Source of the DNA: Streptococcus mitis
Lineage (GTDB): Bacteria > Bacillota > Bacilli > Lactobacillales > Streptococcaceae
NCBI RefSeq assembly: GCF_001579045.1
Contig: NZ_KQ970262.1
Location: 178,851 to 224,976 of the forward strand
DNA: 46,126 nt
Direction of reading: 5' to 3'
A model generated the notes under the pieces. It was given only the letters and a program-made list of their open reading frames with translations. It was not told the DNA's origin and made no database searches. Position numbers and translations under genes: made by a program. Numbering within the stretch: the stretch's first letter is position 1; every line of letters starts with the position of its first letter. Below, piece by piece: positions 16,702-27,039 of the stretch.

Positions 16702-16729
16702 AAAGGGCTACATCACTTGATAGCCCTTT
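16702..16729 (+). terminator. Terminator of dhaS-dhaQ
   Basis: A 9-bp perfect stem (aaagggcta / tagcccttt) with a 10-nt loop, followed by gcttttatctt, 17 bases after the dhaQ stop. Confidence 0.8.
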
Positions 16730-16740
16730 GCTTTTATCTT

Positions 16741-16846
16741 ATACTCAATGAAAATCAAAAAGCAAACTAGGAAACTAGCCGCAGGCTGTACTTGAGTACG
16801 GCAAGGCGACGTTGACGCAGTTTGAATTTGATTTTCGAAGAGTATT
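16741..16846 (+). repeat. BOX element, A-C type (no boxB)
   Basis: It starts atactcaatgaaaatcaaa and ends ttttcgaagagtat, the BOX termini. Inside is ggcaaggcgacgttgacg, the boxC segment. The length of about 106 fits boxA (59) plus boxC (50) with no boxB. It lies between convergent dhaQ and the ClbS-like gene. Confidence 0.9.
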
Positions 16847-16887
16847 ACGTTTAAAAGAACTCATTCTTGCAATTTCAAATAGGCCAT

Positions 16888-17427
16888 CTATCCCTTACAA
16901 TTCTTCCGGTGAGCTTTGAGTTTTTTCAGAGCCCAACCATAGTGGCTTGACGTGCTACTAACGAAGTAAGAACCTAGACTTGTTCCGCCAGTCCACTTAT
17001 AGACACCTTTGGTAAAGAGTTCGTCATTGCTAAAAACTTCTATCAACTCTAAAACCTTCCTATGTGATTGTTCTAGGAGTCTAGTCGCTTCTTCTAAGGA
17101 GGTTTTCTGGTGCTTCTTCCAAAAAGCGACATTCATTTCTCCATAAGTTTTCCAATTATAAGGTTCAGGTAGAAAAGGTCTTTCCTGACCTTTTTGATTA
17201 GAATGTACCCAAGTCAAAAGTAACTGCTGCCATTCATAAAGATGGATCAAGACATCCCGTAGATTTTTATCCCTTTTCCAGTGAACTTCTTTTTTCTTTC
17301 GGTCTCTTGAAAAATCAAATGGAGTCTGTAGCTCATCTTCACTTAGTTGGGAGATGAAACGATTGAGCTTTTCATAATTTTCCTTAGAGGCCAGCATTAG
17401 CTCCTCTTTTGTTTTCGGTCTAGGCAC
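16888..17427 (-). CDS. ClbS/DfsB-family four-helix-bundle protein
   Basis: This 179-aa protein matches the ClbS/DfsB group of DinB-like four-helix-bundle proteins. It has PRPKTKEELMLASKENYEKL at the start, the DVLIHLYEWQQLLLTWV helix, PEPYNWKTYGEMN, and a C-terminal SSTSSHYGWALKKLK helix. ClbS of colibactin producers is a hydrolase giving self-resistance; most family members have no known role. No signal peptide is seen. The start is GTG at 17427 with AAGGGAG seven bases upstream. The gene is separate: the cysteine-cluster gene ends 57 bases upstream and a BOX lies downstream. Confidence 0.8.
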   Translation of the reverse strand: MPRPKTKEELMLASKENYEKLNRFISQLSEDELQTPFDFSRDRKKKEVHWKRDKNLRDVLIHLYEWQQLLLTWVHSNQKGQERPFLPEPYNWKTYGEMNVAFWKKHQKTSLEEATRLLEQSHRKVLELIEVFSNDELFTKGVYKWTGGTSLGSYFVSSTSSHYGWALKKLKAHRKNCKG

Positions 17428-17484
17428 AGGAGTACTCCCTTCATATCTCTAGTTATTATTAGAGATTTTTTATCCTTTAAATCT

Positions 17485-17979
17485 CTATAACTTATCCTTT
17501 AATTTTTCAACAAAGAGATAGGCTGCTGGACAGGTCAAAGTATTCTTAATCGTCAAATGGTTGATTTGATGGATCTTTTTGCGATCTGTATGGGGGAACT
17601 CTCGGCAGGCCTTGGGACGAACATCATAGATGGAACAAAGATTATCTCCTCCTAAAAAGGGGCAGGGCATGGATTTGAAAACCTTATCCCCATCTTCATC
17701 TACCTGAAGGAATTCAGCTTCAAAAGCAGGTAATTTCATCTTAAAGTACTTGGCGATTCGTGTAATATCCGCTTCTTTAAAGTCAGGCCCCAATGTCTTG
17801 CAACAGTTGGCACAGGCCGTACAATCAATCTCCGCAAAGACTTCTTGGTGAATCTGCTGGGCTATCTTATCTAGATTTTTTGGTGGTTTTTTCTTTAAAT
17901 TGGCTAAAACTTTTCGATGCTCCTTCTGCTTTTGTAAGGCTAGCTGGTGGTAATATTCAATATCAATTTCTTTAGACAT
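17485..17979 (-). CDS. YkgJ-family cysteine-cluster protein
   Basis: The 164-aa protein contains CTACANCCK near residue 54, then CPFLGGDNLCSIYDVRPKACREFPH and a last Cys in NTLTCPAAYLF. This is the YkgJ (CxxCxxCC ... C ... C ... C) pattern, thought to bind a metal (zinc or iron), with unknown function. The N-terminus is a charged helix (HQLALQKQKEHRKVLANLKK). The ATG follows AGAGAG. Cytosolic; no linked pathway. Confidence 0.85.
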   Translation of the reverse strand: MSKEIDIEYYHQLALQKQKEHRKVLANLKKKPPKNLDKIAQQIHQEVFAEIDCTACANCCKTLGPDFKEADITRIAKYFKMKLPAFEAEFLQVDEDGDKVFKSMPCPFLGGDNLCSIYDVRPKACREFPHTDRKKIHQINHLTIKNTLTCPAAYLFVEKLKDKL

Positions 17980-18074
17980 GGTTTCTCTCTTATTCTATTT
18001 ACTTCCCCTATTATATCATGCCTCTGGAGCATTTAAAAGTGTACTTTATAAGACTATACTTTTCTAAAATACGT

Positions 18075-18106
18075 CAAAAAAACCTTGCAACTAGGTTACA
18101 AGGTTA
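18075..18106 (-). terminator. Terminator of ptsH-ptsI
   Basis: On minus: aaccttg ... caaggtt (7-bp stem, 11-nt loop) followed by a T6 run, just after the ptsI stop. Confidence 0.75.
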
Positions 18107-18112
18107 ATGACA

Positions 18113-19846
18113 TTAATCAAAGTTAACGTATTCTTTTTGAAGTTCAAGGACTTCTTCCATTGTTGAACACTCTGTAAGGGCACGGTTTGCGTACTCTTCC
18201 ATCTTAGCAGTATCCAATTTCTTCATCAAGCTACGTGTACGAAGGACAGATGTTGCTGACATAGAGAATTCATCCAAGCCCATTCCGACAAGAAGTGGAA
18301 CAGCTGTTTGGTCACCAGCCATCTCACCACACATACCAGCCCATTTACCTTCAGCGTGAGCTGCCTTGATAACGTTGTTGATCAAGCGAAGAATTGATGG
18401 GTTATATGGTTGGTAAAGGTATGAAACTTGCTCATTCATACGGTCTGCTGCCATTGTGTATTGAATCAAGTCGTTTGTACCAATTGAGAAGAAGTCAACT
18501 TCTTTAGCAAATTGGTCTGCAAGCATCGCTGCTGCAGGGATTTCAATCATGATACCAACTTGGATATCATCCGCAACTGCAACACTTTCAGCAAGAAGGT
18601 TTGCTTTTTCTTCGTCAAAGACTGCTTTAGCTGCACGGAACTCTTTCAAAAGGGCAACCATTGGGAACATGATACGCAATTGACCATGAACAGATGCACG
18701 AAGAAGAGCACGGATTTGCGTGCGGAACATTGCATCTCCAGTTTCAGAAATAGAGATACGAAGGGCACGGAATCCAAGGAATGGGTTCATTTCATGTGGC
18801 ATATCGAAGTAAGGAAGTTCCTTATCACCACCGATATCCATTGTACGAACAACTACTGGTTTACCATTCATTCCCTCAAGAACAGCCTTGTATGCTTCAT
18901 ACTGCTCGTCTTCTGTTGGGAAATCTTGAGAATCCATATACAAGAACTCTGTACGGTAAAGTCCAACAGCTTCAGCACCGTTGTTGTTAACACCTTCAAC
19001 GTCTTTTGGAGTACCGATGTTAGCGGCCAACTCGAAGTGTTTACCGTCAGCAGTCACTGTTTGAGCATCTTTCAAAAGTGCCCATTCAGCTTTTTGTTTA
19101 GCATAAGCTTCACCAGCTGCTTTAAATTCTGCCGCTTGTTCATCTGTTGGGTTGATAATCACTTCACCAGTAATTCCGTTAACGGCAAGGATATCACCGT
19201 CTTTGACGATTTCAGTGATGTTATTTGTTCCCAATACAGCTGCAATTTCAAGCGTACGTGCCATGATAGCTGAGTGGCTTGTACGTCCACCGATATTTGT
19301 TACAAAAGCTTTTACAAAGTTTTTGTCCAATTGAGCTGTATCAGATGGTGTCAAGTCATGCGCAATCACGATTACTTCTTCATTGATAGAAGCTGGGTTT
19401 GGCAATTTCTTGCCAAGAAGGTTTGCCAATACACGTTTTGTCACGTCGCGGATATCCGCTGCACGTTCTTGCATGTATGGGTTGTCTTCCATACCTTCAA
19501 AGATAGTGATGAACATGTCAGTCACTTCTTTAAGACCTGCTTCTGCATTGACTTTCTTAGCACGAATTGTTTCTTTAATCTGACCAATCAATTCTGGGTC
19601 AGCAAGAACCATCAAATGAGCGTCAAAAACTTGAGCCGCTTCTTCACCAAGCGTACCTACAGCTTTCTCGCGGATAAGAGAAAGCTCGTTTTGAGAAGCT
19701 TCAAGAGCAACATCCAAACGAGCCTCTTCTGCGTTTGTATCTTCGACTGAAATAGTCTCGAATGACAAATCCGGTTGAACGAGTAGATATGCTTTTGCAA
19801 CTGCAACACCGTCAGATGCTGCGATTCCTTTAAGCATTTCTGTCAT
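18113..19846 (-). CDS. ptsI: Phosphoenolpyruvate-protein phosphotransferase, enzyme I
   Basis: Enzyme I starts all PTS phosphorylation: it takes phosphate from PEP on a histidine and passes it to HPr. The 577-aa length is standard. The N-terminal domain has the active-site segment [16 protein letters not shown] (phospho-His in TSHSA). The C-terminal PEP-binding barrel has [24 protein letters not shown] and the Cys-bearing [13 protein letters not shown]. The gene begins 5 bases after ptsH. The first ATG follows AAGGG closely. It serves LacE/F, the galactitol-type PTS and DhaM in this window. Confidence 0.98.
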   Translation of the reverse strand: MTEMLKGIAASDGVAVAKAYLLVQPDLSFETISVEDTNAEEARLDVALEASQNELSLIREKAVGTLGEEAAQVFDAHLMVLADPELIGQIKETIRAKKVNAEAGLKEVTDMFITIFEGMEDNPYMQERAADIRDVTKRVLANLLGKKLPNPASINEEVIVIAHDLTPSDTAQLDKNFVKAFVTNIGGRTSHSAIMARTLEIAAVLGTNNITEIVKDGDILAVNGITGEVIINPTDEQAAEFKAAGEAYAKQKAEWALLKDAQTVTADGKHFELAANIGTPKDVEGVNNNGAEAVGLYRTEFLYMDSQDFPTEDEQYEAYKAVLEGMNGKPVVVRTMDIGGDKELPYFDMPHEMNPFLGFRALRISISETGDAMFRTQIRALLRASVHGQLRIMFPMVALLKEFRAAKAVFDEEKANLLAESVAVADDIQVGIMIEIPAAAMLADQFAKEVDFFSIGTNDLIQYTMAADRMNEQVSYLYQPYNPSILRLINNVIKAAHAEGKWAGMCGEMAGDQTAVPLLVGMGLDEFSMSATSVLRTRSLMKKLDTAKMEEYANRALTECSTMEEVLELQKEYVNFD

Positions 19847-19851
19847 TTCCC

Positions 19852-20115
19852 TTATGCCAATCCTTCTTTTTCCATTGTTTCTGAGATTGCAGCGATAGCG
19901 TCATCTGCATCTGCACCTTCAGCTGAGATAGTTACGTCAGCACCTTGGCCAACACCAAGACTCATAACACCCATAATTGATTTAAGGTTAACTGATTTAC
20001 CTTTGTACTCAAGAGTGATATCTGAAGCAAATTTGCTAGCAGTTTGTACCAACAATGTTGCTGGACGTGCGTGAATACCTGTTTCTGCCACTACGTGGAA
20101 ATCTTTAGAAGCCAT
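19852..20115 (-). CDS. ptsH: HPr phosphocarrier protein
   Basis: HPr relays phosphate from enzyme I to the EIIA domains and, when phosphorylated on Ser46, is the CcpA co-repressor. The 87-aa protein has H15 in [10 protein letters not shown] and S46 in [11 protein letters not shown], both at canonical positions, so both signalling states are possible. The ATG follows AAGGAG; a sigma-A promoter lies about 60 bases upstream. It is first in ptsHI and divergent from nrdHE. Confidence 0.98.
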   Translation of the reverse strand: MASKDFHVVAETGIHARPATLLVQTASKFASDITLEYKGKSVNLKSIMGVMSLGVGQGADVTISAEGADADDAIAAISETMEKEGLA

Positions 20116-20177
20116 AGTTTGACTCTCCTTTTGTTCTTTCTTTTTTGAGTTATATGTGATAACCCTTACAATTTGGT

Positions 20178-20206
20178 ATTATATCATCTTCTAGGATTTT
20201 TTTCAA
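20178..20206 (-). promoter_or_regulatory. ptsHI promoter
   Basis: On minus: TTGAAA (20201-20206), a 17-base spacer and TATAAT (20178-20183), with TGA before the -10. This is a strong consensus-like promoter. Confidence 0.85.
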
Positions 20207-20337
20207 GCATTTTATGGGATTTATTCGATTTCCTTTCAGATAACTTGCTGAAAATCTTCTATCCTAGATAACAAAACACAGGATATAGTTTCTTTAAAAA
20301 CAGTTTATAGGATAATCATTGCTATTCCACAAAGCAA

Positions 20338-20353
20338 ACACTATATATTGTGT
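20338..20353. promoter_or_regulatory. NrdR box upstream of nrdHE
   Basis: ACACTATATATTGTGT is a near-perfect NrdR box. NrdR represses ribonucleotide reductase genes when dATP/ATP is bound. It is 49 bases upstream of the -35. A weaker copy is at 20380-20395. Confidence 0.8.
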
Positions 20354-20379
20354 TTTGGTGTGTTTGATAGAAAAATAGA

Positions 20380-20395
20380 CCACTATATTTAGTTC
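20380..20395. promoter_or_regulatory. Second, degenerate NrdR box
   Basis: ccactatatttagttc matches 10 of 16 bases of the upstream box. The start-to-start distance is 42 bases, four helical turns, and it abuts the -35. NrdR boxes normally come as such phased pairs. Confidence 0.55.
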
Positions 20396-20401
20396 AAATC
20401 A

Positions 20402-20429
20402 TTGACAAAATTTTATTTTCTGATATACT
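20402..20429 (+). promoter_or_regulatory. nrdH-nrdE promoter
   Basis: TTGACA (20402-20407), a 16-base spacer and TATACT (20424-20429) with TGA extension. Confidence 0.85.
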
Positions 20430-20463
20430 AAGATAGTATTAAATTTTGAAGAGGAGTTACACA

Positions 20464-20682
20464 ATGGTAACCGTTTATTCTAAAAACAATTGTGTCCAAT
20501 GTAAAATGACCAAGCGTTTCTTGGACAGTAATAATGTCTCTTATCGTGAAATCAATCTTGATGAGCAACCTGAGTACATCGATCAAGTCAAAGAACTCGG
20601 TTTCAGCGCGGCTCCTGTTATCCAAACACCAACTGAAGTCTTTTCAGGTTTCCAACCAGGAAAATTGAAACAATTAGCATAA
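20464..20682 (+). CDS. nrdH: Glutaredoxin-like NrdH, electron donor to class Ib RNR
   Basis: NrdH is a small redoxin that reduces NrdE after each turnover and is itself reduced by thioredoxin reductase. The 72-aa protein begins MVTVYSKNNCVQCKMTKRFL, with the CVQC redox motif, and has the GFSAAPVIQTP cis-proline loop and SGFQPGKL end. I place the start at 20464, with GAGGAG seven bases upstream; an in-frame start at 20446 lies before that site. nrdE follows 80 bases later on the same promoter. Confidence 0.95.
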   Translation: MVTVYSKNNCVQCKMTKRFLDSNNVSYREINLDEQPEYIDQVKELGFSAAPVIQTPTEVFSGFQPGKLKQLA

Positions 20683-20762
20683 TCTTAGTACATCATCCAG
20701 AAGAAACTGCTTCTAGGGCTAACTTAGAAGCCTTTCTTTTGTAATTAGATAAGGGAAATTTT

Positions 20763-22922
20763 ATGGGATTAAAACATCTTGAGGACGTGACTTACTTCCG
20801 TCTTAATAACGAAATCAACCGTCCTGTCAATGGACAAATCATGCTTCATAAAGATAAGGAAGCCTTGGATGCCTTCTTTAAAGAAAATGTCGTTCCAAAC
20901 ACTATGGTTTTTGATTCAATCAAGGATAAAATCAACTACCTCATTGAACACAACTACATCGAAACAGCCTTTATCAAGAAATACCGTCCAGAATTTTTGG
21001 AAGAATTGGCTCAATTTATTAAAGAACAAAACTTCCAATTCAAGTCTTTCATGGCAGCTTATAAATTTTACAATCAATATGCTTTGAAAACTAACGACGG
21101 TGAATATTATCTTGAAAGCATGGAAGACCGTGTCTTCTTTAACGCCCTTTATTTTGCTGATGGGAATGAAGCTATTGCCATCGATATTGCCAATGAAATC
21201 ATCCACCAACGCTACCAACCTGCTACTCCTTCCTTCTTGAATGCTGGACGTGCTCGTCGTGGGGAGTTGGTATCTTGTTTCCTAATCCAAGTAACGGATG
21301 ATATGAACTCTATCGGACGTTCTATCAACTCAGCTCTTCAACTTTCACGTATTGGTGGTGGTGTGGGAATTACCCTCAGCAACCTTCGTGAAGCTGGTGC
21401 ACCTATCAAAGGCTATGAAGGAGCTGCTTCAGGTGTCGTTCCTGTTATGAAGCTTTTTGAAGACAGCTTCTCTTACTCCAACCAATTGGGGCAACGTCAA
21501 GGTGCCGGTGTTGTCTACCTCAACGTCTTCCACCCAGATATTATCGCCTTCCTTTCAACTAAGAAAGAAAACGCCGATGAAAAAGTTCGTGTTAAGACCC
21601 TTTCACTTGGTGTTGTGGTACCCGATAAATTCTACGAATTAGCACGTAAAAATGAAGAAATGTACCTCTTCAGCCCATACTCTGTAGAGCTTGAATACGG
21701 TGTGCCATTTAACTACATCGATATCACTGAAAAATACGATGAGTTGGTCGCAAATCCAAATATCCGCAAGACAAAAATCAAGGCGCGTGATTTGGAAACT
21801 GAAATCTCTAAATTGCAACAAGAGTCTGGCTACCCTTATGTAGTCAACATTGATACGGCTAACCGTGCAAATCCTGTTGATGGAAAGATTATCATGAGTA
21901 ACTTATGTTCTGAGATTCTTCAAGTCCAAGAACCAAGCTTGATCAACGATGCTCAAGAATTCCTTCAAATGGGAACGGACGTTTCATGTAACCTTGGTTC
22001 AACCAACGTGGTTAACATGATGACTTCACCTGACTTTGGTCGTTCTATCCGTGCTATGGTTCGTGCCCTTACTTTCGTTACAGATAGTTCACACATCGTA
22101 GCTGTACCTACGATTGATCATGGAAATAGCCAAGCTCACACCTTTGGTCTTGGTGCCATGGGACTTCACAGCTACCTTGCGCAACAACTGATTGAGTATG
22201 GATCTCCTGAGTCTGTTGAGTTTACAAGCATCTACTTTATGCTTATGAACTACTGGACCTTGGTAGAGTCAAACAATATCGCGCGTGAACGTGGTATTAC
22301 CTTCCACAACTTTGAAAAATCAGACTATGCTATCGGAAGCTACTTCGACAAGTATGTAACTGGCGAATTTGTTCCAAAATCAGACCGTGTTAAAGAACTC
22401 TTCAAAGATGTCTTTATCCCAAGTGCTGCTGACTGGGCTGAACTTCGCGACAAGGTTCAAGCAGATGGACTTTACCACCAAAACCGCCTTGCTGTAGCGC
22501 CAAATGGTTCTATCAGCTATATCAACGACGTTTCTGCTTCTATCCACCCAATTACGCAACGTATCGAAGAACGTCAAGAAAAGAAAATCGGTAAAATCTA
22601 CTATCCTGCTGCTGGCTTGTCAACAGAAACCATTCCTTACTACACTTCTGCTTACGACATGGATATGCGTAAGGTGATTGATGTCTATGCTGCTGCAACT
22701 GAGCACGTGGACCAAGGACTTTCACTCACCCTCTTCATGCGTAGTGACATTCCAAAAGGACTTTACGAATGGAAGAAAGAAAACAAACAAACGACACGTG
22801 ACTTGTCTATCCTTCGTAACTATGCCTTTAACAAAGGTATCAAGTCTATCTACTACGTCCGTACCTTTACAGATGACGGTGGAGAAGTCGGTGCCAACCA
22901 ATGTGAAAGCTGTGTGATTTAG
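20763..22922 (+). CDS. nrdE: Ribonucleoside-diphosphate reductase class Ib, alpha subunit
   Basis: NrdE is the catalytic subunit that reduces ribonucleoside diphosphates for DNA synthesis. The 719-aa length is typical of Ib; the N-terminal ATP-cone of class Ia is missing. Visible marks are the active-site Cys in GRRGELVSCFLIQ, the thiyl-site region SNLCSEILQ, the partner Cys in TDVSCNLGSTNVVNMM, and the C-terminal redox pair CESC in QCESCVI. AAGGG precedes ATG. It is co-transcribed with nrdH. A terminator separates it from nrdF, which has its own promoter. No nrdI is in the window. Confidence 0.98.
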   Translation: MGLKHLEDVTYFRLNNEINRPVNGQIMLHKDKEALDAFFKENVVPNTMVFDSIKDKINYLIEHNYIETAFIKKYRPEFLEELAQFIKEQNFQFKSFMAAYKFYNQYALKTNDGEYYLESMEDRVFFNALYFADGNEAIAIDIANEIIHQRYQPATPSFLNAGRARRGELVSCFLIQVTDDMNSIGRSINSALQLSRIGGGVGITLSNLREAGAPIKGYEGAASGVVPVMKLFEDSFSYSNQLGQRQGAGVVYLNVFHPDIIAFLSTKKENADEKVRVKTLSLGVVVPDKFYELARKNEEMYLFSPYSVELEYGVPFNYIDITEKYDELVANPNIRKTKIKARDLETEISKLQQESGYPYVVNIDTANRANPVDGKIIMSNLCSEILQVQEPSLINDAQEFLQMGTDVSCNLGSTNVVNMMTSPDFGRSIRAMVRALTFVTDSSHIVAVPTIDHGNSQAHTFGLGAMGLHSYLAQQLIEYGSPESVEFTSIYFMLMNYWTLVESNNIARERGITFHNFEKSDYAIGSYFDKYVTGEFVPKSDRVKELFKDVFIPSAADWAELRDKVQADGLYHQNRLAVAPNGSISYINDVSASIHPITQRIEERQEKKIGKIYYPAAGLSTETIPYYTSAYDMDMRKVIDVYAAATEHVDQGLSLTLFMRSDIPKGLYEWKKENKQTTRDLSILRNYAFNKGIKSIYYVRTFTDDGGEVGANQCESCVI

Positions 22923-23008
22923 TTTCTAGCATAGAAACACTATTTTTCCCTAAGCAGCACTGATAAAATCAAATCTACTAGGCCATAACATAATTTATGT
23001 AACATTTT

Positions 23009-23031
23009 AAAAGTCGGGCTTCCGACTTTTT
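23009..23031 (+). terminator. Terminator after nrdE
   Basis: Perfect 9-bp stem (aaaagtcgg / ccgactttt), 4-nt loop, T-run. Confidence 0.88.
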
Positions 23032-23053
23032 GTGCGATACTCCTATAGAATTA

Positions 23054-23062
23054 TGGTAAAAT
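23054..23062 (+). promoter_or_regulatory. nrdF promoter (extended -10)
   Basis: TGGTAAAAT, TGn-extended -10, about 48 bases before nrdF; no good -35. Confidence 0.65.
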
Positions 23063-23109
23063 AGAAATAATTGTGAGTTCGCAATACTAAACACAGAAAG
23101 AGATTTCAA

Positions 23110-24072
23110 ATGGAAACTTACTACAAAGCCATTAACTGGAATGCCATCGAAGATGTCATCGACAAATCAACTTGGGAAAAACTGACGGAGCAATTCTGGC
23201 TCGATACACGTATTCCCTTGTCAAATGACTTGGATGACTGGAGAAAGCTATCTAACAAAGAGAAAGACTTGGTCGGAAAAGTTTTTGGTGGTTTAACCCT
23301 TCTAGACACTATGCAATCTGAGACTGGGGTTCAAGCCCTTCGTGCAGACATCCGTACACCACATGAGGAAGCTGTTTTCAATAACATCCAATTTATGGAA
23401 TCTGTCCATGCTAAATCTTATTCATCAATCTTTTCTACCTTAAATACTAAGGCTGAGATTGAAGAAATTTTCGAATGGACCAATACCAATCCTTATCTGC
23501 AAAAGAAGGCTGAGATTGTCAACGAAATCTACCTAAACGGTAGCCCACTTGAAAAGAAAGTTGCCAGTGTCTTCCTTGAAACCTTCCTCTTCTACTCTGG
23601 TTTCTTCACTCCCCTCTACTATCTTGGTAACAACAAACTAGCCAACGTTGCGGAAATTATTAAATTGATTATTCGTGACGAATCTGTTCACGGAACCTAC
23701 ATTGGTTACAAATTCCAACTTGGTTTCAATGAATTGCCTGAAGAAGAGCAAGAAAAACTCAAAGAATGGATGTACGACCTACTCTATACTCTTTATGAAA
23801 ATGAAGAAGGCTATACAGAAAGCCTCTATGACGGTGTTGGTTGGACGGAAGAAGTTAAAACCTTCCTTCGCTACAATGCTAACAAGGCTCTCATGAACCT
23901 GGGACAAGATCCACTCTTCCCAGATTCAGCTGATGATGTGAACCCAATCGTTATGAACGGTATTTCAACAGGGACATCTAACCACGACTTCTTCTCTCAA
24001 GTTGGAAATGGATATCTTCTTGGTGAAGTTGAAGCCATGCAAGACGATGACTACAACTACGGTTTGGACTAA
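23110..24072 (+). CDS. nrdF: Ribonucleoside-diphosphate reductase class Ib, beta subunit
   Basis: NrdF carries the dimanganese (or diiron) tyrosyl radical that NrdE needs. The 320-aa protein starts YYKAINWNAIEDVIDKSTWE. It has the metal ligand helices QSETGVQALRADI, NNIQFMESVHAKSYSSIF (Glu-x2-His) and IIRDESVHGTYIGYKFQ (Glu-x2-His), and the C-terminal tail DDDYNYGLD with an acidic, Tyr-containing contact for NrdE. The ATG has AGAAAGAG upstream. It is expressed from its own extended -10 promoter and ends at a strong terminator; transcription is thus not one nrdHEF unit. Confidence 0.97.
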   Translation: METYYKAINWNAIEDVIDKSTWEKLTEQFWLDTRIPLSNDLDDWRKLSNKEKDLVGKVFGGLTLLDTMQSETGVQALRADIRTPHEEAVFNNIQFMESVHAKSYSSIFSTLNTKAEIEEIFEWTNTNPYLQKKAEIVNEIYLNGSPLEKKVASVFLETFLFYSGFFTPLYYLGNNKLANVAEIIKLIIRDESVHGTYIGYKFQLGFNELPEEEQEKLKEWMYDLLYTLYENEEGYTESLYDGVGWTEEVKTFLRYNANKALMNLGQDPLFPDSADDVNPIVMNGISTGTSNHDFFSQVGNGYLLGEVEAMQDDDYNYGLD

Positions 24073-24130
24073 TTCTCCACCACTCTTAACCATCAAAAAG
24101 TAAACTAGAAACAACAAAGTTATAACCCAA

Positions 24131-24173
24131 CAAAAATATCGAAAGTTTTGAAAACAAACTTCGATATTTTTGT
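24131..24173 (+). terminator. Terminator after nrdF
   Basis: A 13-bp stem (caaaaatatcgaa / ttcgatatttttg) with a 16-nt loop and a T-rich tail. Confidence 0.88.
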
Positions 24174-24220
24174 TTTTGTTTTATTTTGTTGTTTTTGTAT
24201 TTGAATGATGAGCCAGTTTA

Positions 24221-24229
24221 TGGTAAGAT
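24221..24229 (+). promoter_or_regulatory. lacR promoter (extended -10)
   Basis: TGGTAAGAT, a TGn-extended -10, 25 bases before the start. Upstream is a T/G-rich stretch (24168-24205). Confidence 0.6.
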
Positions 24230-24253
24230 AGTAGTAGGAAACGAGGTGATAGT

Positions 24254-25015
24254 ATGCTCAAACAAGAAAAATTAACCAAAATTTTAGAGATAGTAAATAG
24301 TAAAGGAACCATAACGGTTAAGCAGATTATGGACGAAATAGCCGTTTCAGATATGACTGCAAGGCGCTATTTACAGGAATTAGCTGATAAAGATTTGCTG
24401 ATTCGTGTGCACGGTGGAGCTGAAAAACTTCGAACCAACTCCCTTTTGACTAATGAGCGATCAAATATTGAAAAACAAGCCCTCCAAACGGCAGAAAAAC
24501 AAGAAATAGCCCGTTTTGCAGGCAGTCTAGTAGAAGAAAGAGAAACTATTTTTATTGGACCAGGAACAACATTAGAATTTTTTGCACGTGAGTTGCCTAT
24601 TGACAATATCCGCGTCGTGACCAACAGTCTACCTGTTTTTCTGATTTTAAGCGAACGAAAATTAACAGATTTGATTTTGATAGGTGGAAATTATCGCGAT
24701 ATTACAGGTGCTTTTGTTGGCACATTGACCCTACAAAATCTCTCTAATCTCCAATTTTCTAAAGCTTTCGTTAGCTGTAATGGTATTCAAAACGGAGCTC
24801 TAGCTACTTTTAGCGAGGAAGAGGGAGAGGCTCAACGCATCGCTTTAAATAATTCTAATAAAAAATATTTACTCGCAGATCATAGTAAGTTCAATAAGTT
24901 TGATTTTTATACTTTTTATAATGTATCAAATCTTGATACTATTGTTTCAGATTCTAAACTAAGTGATTCAATCCTTTTTGAGCTATCTAAACTTACTAAA
25001 GTCATCAAGCCTTAA
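24254..25015 (+). CDS. lacR: DeoR-family repressor LacR of tagatose-6-phosphate/lac genes
   Basis: The 253-aa protein has a DeoR helix-turn-helix at the N-terminus (GTITVKQIMDEIAVSDMTARRYLQEL ... VHGGAE) and the sugar-phosphate isomerase-like effector domain (FIGPGTTLEFFAREL, VVTNSLPVFLIL, LADHSKF). In mitis-group streptococci LacR represses lacABCD and is relieved by a galactose-path sugar phosphate (tagatose-6-phosphate in lactococci). AGGTGA precedes the ATG. It is monocistronic with a terminator, next to lacG and in the same position as in pneumococcus. Which of the duplicated lac units here it controls is unknown. Confidence 0.88.
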   Translation: MLKQEKLTKILEIVNSKGTITVKQIMDEIAVSDMTARRYLQELADKDLLIRVHGGAEKLRTNSLLTNERSNIEKQALQTAEKQEIARFAGSLVEERETIFIGPGTTLEFFARELPIDNIRVVTNSLPVFLILSERKLTDLILIGGNYRDITGAFVGTLTLQNLSNLQFSKAFVSCNGIQNGALATFSEEEGEAQRIALNNSNKKYLLADHSKFNKFDFYTFYNVSNLDTIVSDSKLSDSILFELSKLTKVIKP

Positions 25016-25070
25016 TAAACTGAAAGATTCTGGGTAACAACTCAATTTCAGAAGTAAATCTTCCCACAAT

Positions 25071-25118
25071 AAAACGCATAGTATCAAGGTTTTTCAACAC
25101 CTGATATTATGCGTTTTT
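25071..25118 (+). terminator. Terminator of lacR
   Basis: A long stem (aaaacgcatagtatcaaggt / acctgatattatgcgtttt, one bulge) with a T-run, 55 bases after the lacR stop. Confidence 0.85.
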
Positions 25119-25179
25119 CTGCGTTAAAGACTTTTGCCCAATTGCTTTATCTGCCACCTCAAAGCTATGCATTGAGAAA

Positions 25180-25231
25180 TCTGCGACTTGCTTTCTAGTT
25201 TAAAGTTGCTCTTTGATTTTCATTGAGTATA
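25180..25231 (-). repeat. Degenerate fragment of boxA (BOX element)
   Basis: It ends tgctctttgattttcattgagtat, an exact boxA terminus on the reverse strand. It then reads ctgcgacttgctttctagttt with a small insertion, and the boxC half is missing. This is a decayed BOX copy. Confidence 0.75.
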
Positions 25232-25297
25232 AGCAACGTGATTAGATAAGAGTTTTGCAGAGTACTAGATATAAGATTTAACTTTTTTGGAAATTGG

Positions 25298-25555
25298 TTA
25301 CGATTGTTGAAACGGCATAAAATCTGAATCAAAGGAGATATTATCCCATTCTTCAGGATTGATAAAATTTAAAAAGATATTTTTAAATTCTTCCAGCTCA
25401 TAATCTGAATGACAAATCCATTCTTTACCGGTCGAGACATACCATTTTCCAAGACTTTTTAATTCTTCATTCGTCAAACACGGTATTTGAGAGCATTTTT
25501 CGAAATTGATAATATAAACTTTTTCATAAATAGATTGGATAAAATTTTTGAACAT
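25298..25555 (-). CDS. Hypothetical 85-residue protein in the lac cluster
   Basis: I do not recognise this protein. It is acidic and rich in aromatics, with three cysteines (CSQIPC and WICHSD), and no membrane helix or signal peptide. A GAGG ribosome binding site lies 6-9 bases before ATG, and the composition looks coding. It lies downstream of lacG by 42 bases on the same strand, so could be the last gene of lacTFEG. The segments LGKWYVSTGKEWICHSDYE and FLNFINPEEWDNISF suggest a small globular protein. It may be an accessory or a remnant domain. Confidence 0.6.
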   Translation of the reverse strand: MFKNFIQSIYEKVYIINFEKCSQIPCLTNEELKSLGKWYVSTGKEWICHSDYELEEFKNIFLNFINPEEWDNISFDSDFMPFQQS

Positions 25556-25597
25556 CTTTTTGCCTCACTAGAATTCTATATCTAATGACTCATTCTA

Positions 25598-27013
<1,416 letters not shown>

Positions 27014-27039
27014 CTATTTCTTGATTTAAATAAAGCAAA

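Noticed and set aside
16741-16846. First thought to be a RUP element
   Set aside because: The termini, the boxC core (ggcaaggcgacg...gacg) and the 45-bp units at 43650 show these are BOX elements; the RUP-like one is at 36711.
18512-19273. Plus-strand ORF of 253 codons
   Set aside because: It lies wholly inside ptsI on the other strand; the Cys/Phe-rich product is an antisense shadow.
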